Source of the DNA: Streptomyces lavendofoliae
GTDB lineage: Bacteria; Actinomycetota; Actinomycetes; Streptomycetales; Streptomycetaceae
Reading direction: 5' to 3'
Length of the DNA: 64,000 nt
NCBI RefSeq assembly: GCF_014649735.1
Contig: NZ_BMTP01000007.1
Span: 124,001-188,000, forward strand
The position numbers and the translations under genes were made by a program. Below are positions 46,478-55,900 of this stretch, piece by piece (positions within the stretch are counted from its first letter, which is position 1; every line of letters starts with the position of its first letter). The notes below the pieces were generated by a model, which saw only the letters and a list, made by a program, of their open reading frames with translations, was not told the origin of the DNA and ran no database searches.

Positions 46478-47446
46478 TCACGGGTGGCGCAGCCGCCAGC
46501 CCGCCCACGCGGACTCGACCATCTCGCGCACCCCGTGGCGGGCGCTCCAGCCGAGTTCCTCGGCGATGCGGTCGGCGGAGGCCACCACGCGGGCCGGGTC
46601 GCCGGGGCGGCGGCCGGTGACGAGCGGCTTGACGTCGGTGCGGCCGGTGACGTCCTGGATGATGTCGACCATCTCCGTGACGGAGACGCCCTCCCCGCGC
46701 CCGATGTTCAGGACCAGGGACGCCTCGGGGTCGGCGACCAGCCGGCGGGCGGCGGCGACGTGCGCGGAGGCGATGTCCTCGACGTGGATGTAGTCGCGGA
46801 TGCAGGTCCCGTCGGGCGTCGGGTAGTCGTCCCCGAAGACCAGCGGCTGCTCGCCGGCCGTGAGGCGTTCGAACACCATCGGTACGAGGTTGAAGACGCC
46901 GTCGTCGCCCAGTTCGGGCGTGGCGGCGCCCGCCACGTTGAAGTACCGCAGCGACGCGGTCGCCATGCCGTGGGTCCGCCCCGCCGCGGCGACCAGCCAC
47001 TCGCCGGCCAGCTTGGTCTCGCCGTACGGGTTGATGGGCGCGCAGGGAGTGGTCTCGGTGACCAGGTCCACGTCGGGCATCCCGTACACGGCCGCGGAGG
47101 ACGAGAACAGGAACCGGGTCACCCCGGCCTCGACGGCGCCCTCCAGGAGCGTGCGCAGGCCCTCGACGTTCTCGCGGTAGTAGTGCAGCGGCTTGGCGAC
47201 CGACTCGGCGACCTGCTTCTTGCCCGCGATGTGCACGATGCCGGTGACGGCGTGCTCCCGCAGGACGCGGTCGACGGTGTCCCGGTCCAGGACGGTGCCC
47301 ACCTCCAGGGGCACGCCGTCGGGGAGCCGCTCGGGCCGGCCGGTGCTCAGGTCGTCCAGGACGACGATCCGCTCGCCGCCGGCGGCCATCGCCTTCACCA
47401 CGTGGGAGCCGATGAATCCGGCGCCGCCAGTAATCAACCAGGTCAT
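46478..47446 (-). CDS. galE: UDP-glucose/UDP-GlcNAc 4-epimerase
   Basis: Extended short-chain dehydrogenase of 322 residues: LITGGAGFIGSHVVKAM (NAD site), HIAGKKQVAESVAKPLHYY, SSSAAVYGMPDV, NPYGETKLAGEW (YxxxK) and FGDDYPTPDGTCIRDYIHVE are GalE hallmarks. It can supply UDP-galactose or UDP-GalNAc for the surrounding glycosyltransferases. AGAGGG precedes the ATG. It is separated from the dehydrogenase gene upstream by a hairpin, yet only 86 bp away on the same strand. Confidence 0.95.
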   Translation of the reverse strand: MTWLITGGAGFIGSHVVKAMAAGGERIVVLDDLSTGRPERLPDGVPLEVGTVLDRDTVDRVLREHAVTGIVHIAGKKQVAESVAKPLHYYRENVEGLRTLLEGAVEAGVTRFLFSSSAAVYGMPDVDLVTETTPCAPINPYGETKLAGEWLVAAAGRTHGMATASLRYFNVAGAATPELGDDGVFNLVPMVFERLTAGEQPLVFGDDYPTPDGTCIRDYIHVEDIASAHVAAARRLVADPEASLVLNIGRGEGVSVTEMVDIIQDVTGRTDVKPLVTGRRPGDPARVVASADRIAEELGWSARHGVREMVESAWAGWRLRHP

Positions 47447-47466
47447 GGGTTAACCCTCTGCAAACC

Positions 47467-47498
47467 GGCCCTGCCCCACAAGTGCGCGGGGCAGGGCC
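47467..47498 (-). terminator. 11-bp hairpin between the UDP-sugar dehydrogenase and galE
   Basis: GGCCCTGCCCC/GGGGCAGGGCC with a 10-nt loop, no T-run. Confidence 0.55.
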
Positions 47499-47532
47499 AC
47501 TGTTCGTTGTTGTACGGGATCGGCCTCGGGGG

Positions 47533-48816
47533 TCAGCCGCCGATGACGACGCGGCGGACGCCCTCCCAGCGGGCCGGGTCCGTGGTGCGGCGGCCGTCGA
47601 CCAGGACGGTGACGTCCGGCAGGTCGGAGGCGGCCAGCTCCTTGTACTCGGCGTGGTCGGCCTGGAGGATCGCGGCGGTGACCTTCTCGCCCTGGTGGGG
47701 GGTGAGGCCGTGCGCGGCCAGCTCCTCGGCCGTGTACATCGGGTCGGAGACGTACGGGACGGCGCCGCGGGCCTTGAGGGCCTCGACGGTGCCGAAGACG
47801 CCGGAGAACGCGGTCTCCTTGACGCCGCCGCGGTAGGCGGCGCCCAACACGAGCACGCCCACGTCCTTCAGGTCGCCGTAGGCGGCGGCCAGCAGGTCGA
47901 CGGCGTACTCGGGCATCGCGGCGTTGGCCTCGCGCGCCGAGCGCACGACCGTGGCCTCCGGGTCGTTCCACAGGTACATCCGCGGGTAGATCGGGATGCA
48001 GTGGCCGCCGACGGCGATGCCCGGCTGGTGGATGTGGCTGTAGGGCTGCGAGTTGCACGCCTCGATGACCTTCAGGACGTCGATGCCCTGCTGGTCGGCG
48101 AACCGGGCGAACTGGTTGGCCAGGCCGATGTTGACGTCGCGGTACGTGGTCTCGGCCAGCTTGGCGAGCTCGGACGCCTCGGCGGTGCCCAGGTCCCACA
48201 CGCCGTTGGCGCGCGGCAGGTCGTCGCGCTCGTCGAAGTCGAGGACCTGCTCGTAGAACTCGACACCGTGCTTCGCCGACGCGTCGTCGATGCCGCCGAC
48301 GAGCTTGGGGTAGCGGCGCAGGTCGGCGAAGACGCGGCCGGTGAGGACGCGCTCCGGGGAGAAGACCAGGTGGAAGTCCTCGCCGGCCTTGAGGCCCGAG
48401 CCCTGCTCCAGCATCGGCGCCCAGCGGGTGCGGGTGGTGCCGACGGGGAGGGTGGTCTCGTAGGAGACGAGGGTGCCCGGCTTGAGGCCCTTGGCGATGG
48501 CCTTGGTGGCGGAGTCCATCCAGCCGAAGTCCGGGGTGCCCTCGGCGTCCACGAACAGCGGGACGACGACCACGACGGCCTCGGACCGGGCCACGGCGGC
48601 CGCGGTGTCGGTGGTCGCGGACAGCAGACCGGCGTCGACGGTCTGCTTGAGCAGCCGGTCGAGGTCGTGCTCGCCGGGGAAGGGCTCGGTGCCGGCGTTG
48701 ACCAGCTCGACGACCTTCTCGTTGACGTCGGCGCCGATGACCTTGTGGCCCTTGGCGGCGAACTGCACGGCGAGCGGCAGGCCGATCTTGCCGAGCGCGA
48801 CTACACAGATATTCAT
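47533..48816 (-). CDS. UDP-N-acetylglucosamine 6-dehydrogenase type (WbpA/WecC)
   Basis: NAD-dependent four-electron oxidation of a UDP-HexNAc C6 to the uronic acid. 427 residues: NICVVALGKIGLPLAVQFA at the N-terminus, FSPERVLTG, AKLAETTYRDVNIGLANQFA and the catalytic cysteine in AVGGHCIPIYPRMY (about residue 270), with the C-terminal domain after it. Its ATG overlaps the stop of the GT2 gene upstream (ATGA). As part of the aminotransferase-oxidase-GT2 operon it most likely provides the uronic acid entry step of the diacetamido-mannuronate pathway. Confidence 0.93.
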   Translation of the reverse strand: MNICVVALGKIGLPLAVQFAAKGHKVIGADVNEKVVELVNAGTEPFPGEHDLDRLLKQTVDAGLLSATTDTAAAVARSEAVVVVVPLFVDAEGTPDFGWMDSATKAIAKGLKPGTLVSYETTLPVGTTRTRWAPMLEQGSGLKAGEDFHLVFSPERVLTGRVFADLRRYPKLVGGIDDASAKHGVEFYEQVLDFDERDDLPRANGVWDLGTAEASELAKLAETTYRDVNIGLANQFARFADQQGIDVLKVIEACNSQPYSHIHQPGIAVGGHCIPIYPRMYLWNDPEATVVRSAREANAAMPEYAVDLLAAAYGDLKDVGVLVLGAAYRGGVKETAFSGVFGTVEALKARGAVPYVSDPMYTAEELAAHGLTPHQGEKVTAAILQADHAEYKELAASDLPDVTVLVDGRRTTDPARWEGVRRVVIGG

Positions 48817-50441
48817 CGGGTCAGTTTCCTCTTCACACGGGACATCAGTTGACGCAGTCGCTTGCCCACGCCGAGCGAGGGCTCCCAGAGCGGAGCCGTG
48901 GTGATCACCAGCCGCCCCTTGGGGTTGGCGTTGGCGGAGATCCGGTACGGGATCCTCTCCCGCCAGCGCCGGGCCAGGGGCAGCGGCCTGCCGCGGACCG
49001 GCACGGGGACCTCGTACGTCGAGCCTGCCACGTCGGCGTACACGCGCACACCGAGCTTGGCACTCTTCGGTTTGACCGGGATGCGGGCGGTCAGCAGGGT
49101 GCCCTCGCCGTCCTCGGTCGGCTTGCGGGTGAACTCGCCCACCAACGCGGGCAGTTCATGTCCTACGGGGAGCCGGCGGGCGCCCGGCTTGTCGGCGCTC
49201 TTCGGCATGGCCTTGGTGGCGAGCCGCACGACGGCGGAGCCGGTCTCGCCGGCCAGCCCGAGCCGTACCGTCAGATCGACGGCCATGTCGTCGCCGCTCT
49301 GGTCCCACTCGGCCGACACCAGCGACGCGCCCTCGGCCAGCCGGCCGGGGACGGCCTCGCCGATCACCTCGTACACCCGGTCGGGCAGTCCGACCGAGGG
49401 GTCGCGGAAGCCGGGGTACCGGACGTACGCCCGGCCGTCCTCCAGCAGCAGCGGCGGTGAGCCGTGCGCGGCCTCGTCCTCGATGGCCTTCACGAGCAGG
49501 TCGACCGCGCCGCGCCGGGCCAGGCAGATCCGCACCCGCCGCTTGACGTCCATCGAGTCGCGCAGCCCGTCGGTGAAGTACGCGTCGGCCAGCTTCGCGA
49601 TGCCCGCGCACACCTCGGCACGCGTCACCGCGTCCAGCGCCGGGAAGTCGTCCTGGACGAGCTTGGCCAGCTCCCAGGTGAAGTGGCGCTCCAGGACCGC
49701 GTCCCGCTTCGGGCCCGCCTCGATCAGCGAGGCCGCGAAGTGCATGATCCGCTCGGTGCAGCGCAGCCGGGACAGGTGGTTCGCCCGGTAGGTGATGTTG
49801 CTGGCGTCGCCGCGCTTGACGGCGTAGTAGTACGTGTAGTCCGCCAGGACCGAGATCCTCGCGGCCCGTACGCACGCCTCCAGGGTGAACGGCTGGTCGG
49901 AGCCGACCGGCAGGTCCTCGGGGAAGCGCAGGCTGTACTTCTCCACCAGCTCGCGGCGGAAGAGCTTGGTGTTGGCCAGCGTGAACGGCAGGGCCGACTC
50001 GTACAGCGAGACGTCCGGGTCGCTCTTCTTGTACAGCGCCTGGTGGACGTAACGGCCGTTGGTGCCCACCATCTTGCCGACGACCACGTCGGAGCCGTGC
50101 TCGTCGGCACAGGCCACCATCCGGGCGAGGGCTTCCTTGCCCAGGTAGTCGTCGGACCCGATGAAGTACACGTAACGACCGGTGGCCAGCTCCAGGGCCC
50201 GGTTGCTGGGAGCGGCCGGGCCACCGGAGTTGGCCTGATGGATCACCTTGACAGTGTTCGGGTACTTCTCCGCGAAGCGGTCCAGTTCCCGGCCACTGTC
50301 GTCGGTCGAGCCGTCGTCGACGGCCACGACCTCGAGCCGGTCCAGCCCGATGCTCTGCCCCACCAGCGAGTTCAGGCACTCGGTGAGGTACGGCATCGTG
50401 TTGTACACGGCTACCACGACGGTGACATCGGGTGTGGTCAA
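48813..50441 (-). CDS. TarS-like family 2 glycosyltransferase with C-terminal domain, TTG start
   Basis: 542 residues. The catalytic half matches TarS: VTVVVAVYNTMPYLTECLNS, VDDGSTDD, QANSGGPAAPSNRALELATG, YFIGSDDYLGKEALAR, KMVGTNGRYVHQALYKK and NTKLFRRELVEKYSLRFP. The C-terminal 200 residues (from YPGFRDPSVGLPDRVYEV) are beta-rich, as in the trimerising end of TarS. The only usable start is a TTG that overlaps the upstream stop as TTGA, with GGAGG ten bases before it. Third gene of a four-gene operon with 4-bp overlaps throughout. Likely decorates a ribitol-phosphate or related chain. Confidence 0.9.
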   Translation of the reverse strand: MTTPDVTVVVAVYNTMPYLTECLNSLVGQSIGLDRLEVVAVDDGSTDDSGRELDRFAEKYPNTVKVIHQANSGGPAAPSNRALELATGRYVYFIGSDDYLGKEALARMVACADEHGSDVVVGKMVGTNGRYVHQALYKKSDPDVSLYESALPFTLANTKLFRRELVEKYSLRFPEDLPVGSDQPFTLEACVRAARISVLADYTYYYAVKRGDASNITYRANHLSRLRCTERIMHFAASLIEAGPKRDAVLERHFTWELAKLVQDDFPALDAVTRAEVCAGIAKLADAYFTDGLRDSMDVKRRVRICLARRGAVDLLVKAIEDEAAHGSPPLLLEDGRAYVRYPGFRDPSVGLPDRVYEVIGEAVPGRLAEGASLVSAEWDQSGDDMAVDLTVRLGLAGETGSAVVRLATKAMPKSADKPGARRLPVGHELPALVGEFTRKPTEDGEGTLLTARIPVKPKSAKLGVRVYADVAGSTYEVPVPVRGRPLPLARRWRERIPYRISANANPKGRLVITTAPLWEPSLGVGKRLRQLMSRVKRKLTR

Positions 50442-51451
50442 CTGGCCACGTCCTCCGGGGCGAGCCGCACGGTGACGCCGCGGTCGGCGGAGTCGATGAC
50501 GGCCGCGGCCACCTCCACCGTACGCAGACCCTGGCGCAGCGTGCAGATGTCGTCCGACTCGCCGAGGACGGCGTCCCGGAACAGCTCGTGCTCGACGAGG
50601 AGCGGCTCGCGCTTCGGGATGGCGTAGCGGATCATGTCGCCCTCGGACACCCCGCGGAACGCGCGCAGCGCCTCCCACTCGGTGGCGACGGCGGCGTTGG
50701 AGTAGAAGGTGAGGTCGGCGGTGAGGGTGTCCGCGATGAAGCAGCCCTTCTCGCCGGTGACCGACGTGAAGCGTTCCTTCAGCGGGCTCAGCCAGTTGAC
50801 GAGGTGGTTGACCATCGTGCCGTCGGAGAGCTGGCCGACGGCGGAGACCATGTCCTCGTGCGGGCGGCCCGACTTGGACACCGTGTGCGCGGCGATCGAC
50901 GTGTACTGCTGGCCGGTGACCCAGCCCGTCAGGTCGATGTCGTGGGTCGCGAGGTCCTTGACCACGCCGACGTCCGCGATCCGGTGCGGGAAGGGGCCCT
51001 GGCGGCGGGTGACGACCTGGAAGACCTCTCCCAGCTCCCCGGCCTCCAGGCGCGAGCGCAGGGACCGCAGCGCCGGGTTGCAGCGCTCGATGTGGCCGAC
51101 GCCGGCCACCAGGCTCCGCGACTCGAACGCCTCGACGAGGCGGCGGGCGCCGTCGACGGTGTCGGCGACCGGCTTCTCGATCAGCGCGTGGACACCGGCG
51201 TCGGCCAGCTTCAGGCCGACTTCCTCGTGCAGCGCGGTCGGGCAGGCGACGACGGCGTAGTCGATGCCCAGCGCGATCAGTTCCTCGACGGTGGACAGGA
51301 CGGGTGCGCCCTGGGCCCAGCCGTTCTTGTCGCCCATCGGGTCGACGACGCCGACGAGGGTGACGCCGTCCAGCCCGGCCAGTACGCGGGCGTGGTGGCG
51401 TCCCATCGAGCCGAGGCCGATCAGGCCGGCCCGCAGTCCAGCAGCAGTCAC
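50438..51451 (-). CDS. Gfo/Idh/MocA oxidoreductase (WbpB/WlbA type)
   Basis: NAD-dependent sugar oxidoreductase of 337 residues, predicted to oxidise C3 of UDP-GlcNAcA before transamination. LIGLGSMGRHHARVLAGL is the Rossmann motif; VVACPTALHEEVGLKLADAG, LIEKPVADTVDGARRLVEAF (EKP motif) and VVKDLATHDIDLTGWVTGQQ fit WbpB/WlbA. The GTG overlaps the aminotransferase stop (GTGA) and its own stop overlaps the GT2 start (TTGA), so the pathway enzymes are translationally coupled. Confidence 0.93.
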   Translation of the reverse strand: MTAAGLRAGLIGLGSMGRHHARVLAGLDGVTLVGVVDPMGDKNGWAQGAPVLSTVEELIALGIDYAVVACPTALHEEVGLKLADAGVHALIEKPVADTVDGARRLVEAFESRSLVAGVGHIERCNPALRSLRSRLEAGELGEVFQVVTRRQGPFPHRIADVGVVKDLATHDIDLTGWVTGQQYTSIAAHTVSKSGRPHEDMVSAVGQLSDGTMVNHLVNWLSPLKERFTSVTGEKGCFIADTLTADLTFYSNAAVATEWEALRAFRGVSEGDMIRYAIPKREPLLVEHELFRDAVLGESDDICTLRQGLRTVEVAAAVIDSADRGVTVRLAPEDVAS

Positions 51452-52569
51452 AGGTTCTCTCCCAGCGCGTTCACGGCGGTGACGATGCGCTCAAGGTCGT
51501 TCTGGGTCAGCGAGGGGTGCACCGGCAGCGAGACGACCTCGGCGGCGGCCTTCTCCGTCTCGGGCAGGTCCCAGTTCCGGCCGGCCTTCTGGTCCGGCTC
51601 CCAGTACGGCTTCAGCCGGTGGATGGGGGTCGGGTAGTACACGGCGTTGCCGATGCCGGCCTCGGTGAGCTTCGCCATCGCGGCGTCGCGGTCACCGCCC
51701 CGCACGCGGATCGTGTACTGGTGGTAGATGTGGCGCGCGCCCTCGGCGACGATCGGCGTGACGACGTTCGGCGCGGTGATGTGCTCGCTGAGGTACGCCG
51801 CGTTGGCGATGCGCGTCTCGGTCCAGCCGTGCAGCTTGGCCAGCTGGACACGGCCGACGGCGGCGGCCACGTCGGTCATGCGCATGTTGGCGCCGACGAT
51901 CTCGTTGGCGTACCGCTGCTCCATGCCCTGGTTGCGCAGCAGGCGCAGGGTGCGGGCGATCTCGGCGTCGGCGGTGGAGATCATGCCGCCCTCGAGGGAG
52001 TGCATGTTCTTCGTCGGGTAGAAGCTGAACGTGCCGCCCGAGCCGAACGCGCCGACCGGGGTGCCGTTCAGGGCCGCGGCGTGCGCCTGGCAGGCGTCCT
52101 CGACGACCGCGAGCTTGTGCTTCGCCGCGATGGCCATGATCTTGTCCATGGCGGCCGGGTTGCCGTAGATGTGGACCGGCATGATCGCGGCGGTGCGCGG
52201 GGTGATGGCGGCCTCGACCGCGGCCGGGTCGATGTTGAAGCTGTCGGCCTCGATGTCGACGAAGACGACGTCGGCGCCCACGAGACGCACCGCGTTCGCC
52301 GAGGCGGCGAACGAGAAGGACGGGACGATCACCTCGTCACCCGGGCCGATGTTCAGCGCCATCAGAAGGAGGTGCAGCGCCGACGTACCGGAGTTGACGG
52401 CGACGCAGTGGCGCCCGTCGACCAGCTCGGAGAATCCCTCCTCGAAGGCGGCCACTTCGGGGCCCTGTACGACGCGGCCGGTGCGCAGTACGCGTACGGC
52501 GGCCTCGATCTCTTCTTCACCGATGACCGGGCGGGCAGCGGGGATGGGCTGCTCGTTGATGCTCGGCAT
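51448..52569 (-). CDS. DegT/DnrJ/EryC1 aminotransferase (WbpE/WlbC type)
   Basis: PLP-dependent sugar 3-aminotransferase of 373 residues: RPVIGEEEIEAAVRVLRTG, AVNSGTSALHLLLMAL, VEDACQAHAAALNGTPVGAF and the PLP lysine in FSFYPTKNMHSLEGGM (about residue 188). Together with the adjacent WbpB-type oxidoreductase it should make UDP-GlcNAc3NA. AAGGAGG lies six bases before the ATG, the best ribosome site in the window. First gene of the operon, behind a long AT-richer upstream region with two palindromes. Confidence 0.94.
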   Translation of the reverse strand: MPSINEQPIPAARPVIGEEEIEAAVRVLRTGRVVQGPEVAAFEEGFSELVDGRHCVAVNSGTSALHLLLMALNIGPGDEVIVPSFSFAASANAVRLVGADVVFVDIEADSFNIDPAAVEAAITPRTAAIMPVHIYGNPAAMDKIMAIAAKHKLAVVEDACQAHAAALNGTPVGAFGSGGTFSFYPTKNMHSLEGGMISTADAEIARTLRLLRNQGMEQRYANEIVGANMRMTDVAAAVGRVQLAKLHGWTETRIANAAYLSEHITAPNVVTPIVAEGARHIYHQYTIRVRGGDRDAAMAKLTEAGIGNAVYYPTPIHRLKPYWEPDQKAGRNWDLPETEKAAAEVVSLPVHPSLTQNDLERIVTAVNALGENL

Positions 52570-52712
52570 GGACGTCCTCCTTGAACACCGCAAGAGCTCT
52601 TTGTGGCAGAGGTCTGAAGGGTGTTGCGGAGGCTGACAAGGCCGCGCTTACCCCTCCGGCGCGATGCCGACGCCCTACCGAGGAATGCTGGGACCGGTCT
52701 GTCCCGGAACCG

Positions 52713-52727
52713 GGTCGGTCACCGACC
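52713..52727. promoter_or_regulatory. 15-bp palindrome upstream of the aminotransferase operon
   Basis: GGTCGGT-C-ACCGACC, perfectly symmetric, about 145 bp before the start codon and within the probable 5' leader. Possible operator. Confidence 0.4.
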
Positions 52728-52769
52728 GTAGTCTTCGGGCGGGGCCCGCCGACGGCAGCGACCGGCGTC

Positions 52770-52794
52770 ACATTATCAGGAATTTCCTGGTCAA
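52770..52794 (-). promoter_or_regulatory. Promoter-like region with embedded palindrome for the aminotransferase operon
   Basis: Minus strand TTGACC, then CAGGAAATTCCTG (perfect 13-bp palindrome sharing one base with it), then TAATGT. The two hexamers are 13 bp apart, too close for the standard spacing, so the -35 may be fortuitous. The AT-rich context, rare in this window, supports a promoter with an operator in it. The leader would be about 195 nt. Confidence 0.4.
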
Positions 52795-52918
52795 TTTCGG
52801 GGCCGTTAACTGCTGGAGGCATCGATTCCGAAACAAAATCCCGCCTCGGGCCGGGGTAATCCCGGGTCCGACATGGGACGTTCGACCGGCGCTCACCAAC
52901 CGTTCGGCGGCCGGGCCG

Positions 52919-52956
52919 CCCCGGTCCGCCGTGAGCGCTGTCACGGCGGACCGGGG
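52919..52956 (-). terminator. Perfect 16-bp hairpin at the end of rne
   Basis: CCCCGGTCCGCCGTGA pairs with TCACGGCGGACCGGGG around GCGCTG. It begins 11 bp beyond the stop at 52967, yet the uninterrupted rne frame runs into it and stops at 52941. Confidence 0.8.
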
Positions 52957-55900
52957 CCCCGCCCGTCTACTGCTCGGCCGGTACGGTCTCCTTCGCGGCC
53001 GACTTGGCGGTCTTCGCCGCCTTCGCCGTCTTCGCCGTCTTTGTCGCCGCCGACTTGGTGGCGGTCTTCTTGGCCGTCGTCTTCTTCGCCGCGGTCGTCT
53101 TCTTGGCCGTCGTCTTCTTGGCGGCGGCCTTCTTCGCCGGGGCCTTCTTGGCGGTCTTGCGCGCCGCGGCCTTCTTCGCCGGGGCCTCGGCCTCGCCGGC
53201 CTCCGCCTCCGGTGCCTCGGCCTCGCCGGCCGGGGCCGCCGCCTTCGGCTCCGGTGCCTCGTCCGTCGCGGGCCGCGCAGTCGAGCCGCTGCTCACGACG
53301 ATGACCGCGGCTTCCGCGGCACCCGCCGGGGAGGCGGCCGGAGCGGTGACCTTGCGGACCACGCGGCGGCGCGCACGCGGCGGGGCGGCCGCGGGGGCCT
53401 CCTCGGCGGCGGGCTGCTGCTCCTGGACCGGCTCGGGGCGCGGCTCCTCGGCCTGCTGGGCCTCGGCCGGCTCCGGCCGGCTCCGGCTGGACCGGCGCGG
53501 ACCGGACCGGCTCGGACTCCTCGGACGCCACCGGCTTCGGCGGACCCGCCGGGGCGGACGCCTTCCTGGTGGCGCGCCGACGGGTACGGCCCTGCGGAGC
53601 CTCGGAGGCGGGAGCCGCCTCCGGGGTGGCCGCCTCGGAGGCGGTCGTCTCCTCGGCGGTCGTCTCTTCGGCGGTCGTCCCGGCGGCCGCGGTGGCGAGC
53701 GCCGGAAGCGCCTCCACCTCGATGGCCTCCGGGGCCACTTCGGCGACGCCCGGACGCTGCTCGGGCTCCGCGGCGGCCCTCGGCGCACCGGCCGGAGCCG
53801 TCGCCTTGCGGGACGCCCGGCGACGCGAACGGCCCCGGCCCGCGGCCGCCTCGGCCTCCGCGACGCTGGAGTACAGCTCCTCGTCCGGACGGAACGGCTC
53901 CTCGACCGCCACCGGGGCGGCGACCTCGGCCGCGAGCTCGGCCTCCGTCTCGGTCTCGGCCTCCGTCTCGACGCCGGTCCCGGTCTCGGTCTCAAACTCG
54001 GCGCCGGTCGTCTCCTGCTCCGCGTCGGAGGAGCGGCCACGCTTCTTGGACCGCTTGCCGCCGTTGCCGCCGCCACCGGTGGTGGACGGCTGCTCCATGT
54101 GCACGATGACGCCACGGCCGTTGCAGTGGACACAGGTCTCGGAGAAGGACTCCAGCAGGCCCTGGCCCACCCGCTTACGGGTCATCTGGACCAGGCCCAG
54201 CGAGGTGACCTCGGCGACCTGGTGCTTGGTGCGGTCCCGGCCCAGGCACTCCAGCAGACGCCGCAGCACCAGGTCCCGGTTGGACTCCAGCACCATGTCG
54301 ATGAAGTCGATGACGACGATGCCGCCCAGGTCGCGCAGCCGCAGCTGGCGCACGATCTCCTCGGCCGCCTCCAGGTTGTTCCTGGTGACGGTCTCCTCCA
54401 GGTTGCCGCCCTGGCCGGTGAACTTGCCGGTGTTGACGTCGACGACGATCATCGCCTCGGTCTTGTCGATCACCAGCGAACCGCCGGACGGCAGCCAGAC
54501 CTTGCGGTCCAGCGCCTTCATCAGCTGCTCGTCGATCCGGTACGTCGCGAAGACGTCGGTCTCCGACGTCCAGCGCTGGAGCCGGTCCGCCAGGTCGGGC
54601 GCCACGTGCGACACGTACCCGTGAATGGTCTTCCACGCCTCGTCGCCGCTGACGATCACCTTCGAGAAGTCCTCGTTGAAGATGTCGCGGACGACCCGGA
54701 CGGTCATGTCGGGCTCACCGTAGAGAAGGGTCGGGGCGTTGCCGCTCTTCGCCTTCTTCTGGATGTCCTCCCACTGCTCCTGGAGGCGCTCGACGTCACG
54801 GCGCAGCTCGTCCTCGCTCGCGCCCTCGGCGGCGGTGCGCACGATGACGCCCGCGTCCTCGGGGACGATCTTCTTGAGGATGGTCTTCAGCCGGGCCCGC
54901 TCGGTGTCGGGCAGCTTGCGGCTGATGCCGGTCATCGAGCCCTCGGGCACGTAGACCAGGTAACGGCCGGGCAGGGAGACCTGGCTGGTGAGACGCGCGC
55001 CCTTGTGGCCGATCGGGTCCTTCGTCACCTGGACGAGGACGGACTGGCCCGACTTGAGCGCGGTCTCGATACGGCGCGGCCCGTTGGCCATGCCGAGCGC
55101 CTCGAAGTTGACCTCACCGGCGTACAGGACGGCGTTGCGGCCCTTGCCGATGTCGACGAAGGCGGCCTCCATGGACGGCAGGACGTTCTGGACCTTGCCC
55201 AGGTAGACGTTGCCGACGTAGCTGGTGGCCTGCTCCTTGTTGACGTAGTGCTCGACGAGCACGTTGTCCTCGAGGACGCCGATCTGGGTGCGCTCGCCGC
55301 TCTGGCGGACGACCATCACGCGCTCGACGGCCTCGCGGCGCGCCAGGAACTCCGCCTCGGTGATGATCGGCACCCGGCGGCGGCCCTGCTCGCGCCCCTC
55401 GCGGCGGCGCTGCTTCTTGGCCTCCAGACGGGTCGAGCCCTTGATGGACTGCACCTCGTCGGACGGCTCGGCCTTCTCGCGGGCGGGACGCGGCTCGCGG
55501 ACCTTGACGACCGTACGGACGCCGTCGTCCTCACCGGCCGCCTCCGGCTCGGCGCCGGTGTCACCGCTGCGACGGCGGCGGCGACGGCGACGGCGCGAGC
55601 TGCTGGTACCGGCGGCGGAGGGAGTGCCGGCCTCGTGCTCGTCGGCCTCCTCGTCCTGCTCCTCGTCCTCCGCCTCGTCGTCGGCTCCGCCGTCCTCGGC
55701 GCGGGCGGCCTCCTCGGCCTCCTCCGCCTCGGGGGCGTCGCCACGACGGCGGCGGCGGCCACCACGACGGCGGCGGCGCGACGGGCGGTCACCGTACTCG
55801 TCGGTGTCCTCGCCGTCGGCGGCCTCCGCCTCGGCGTCGGCCTCGGGCTCCTCGTCCACCTCGGCCTCGGGCGCGGGCTCGCGGGCCGGGCGTACCACCG

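Noticed and set aside
41701..48816. Simple UDP-ManNAcA pathway (WecB/WecC only)
   Set aside because: The presence of a 3-oxidase, 3-aminotransferase and WbpD-type acetyltransferase points to the diacetamido product instead.
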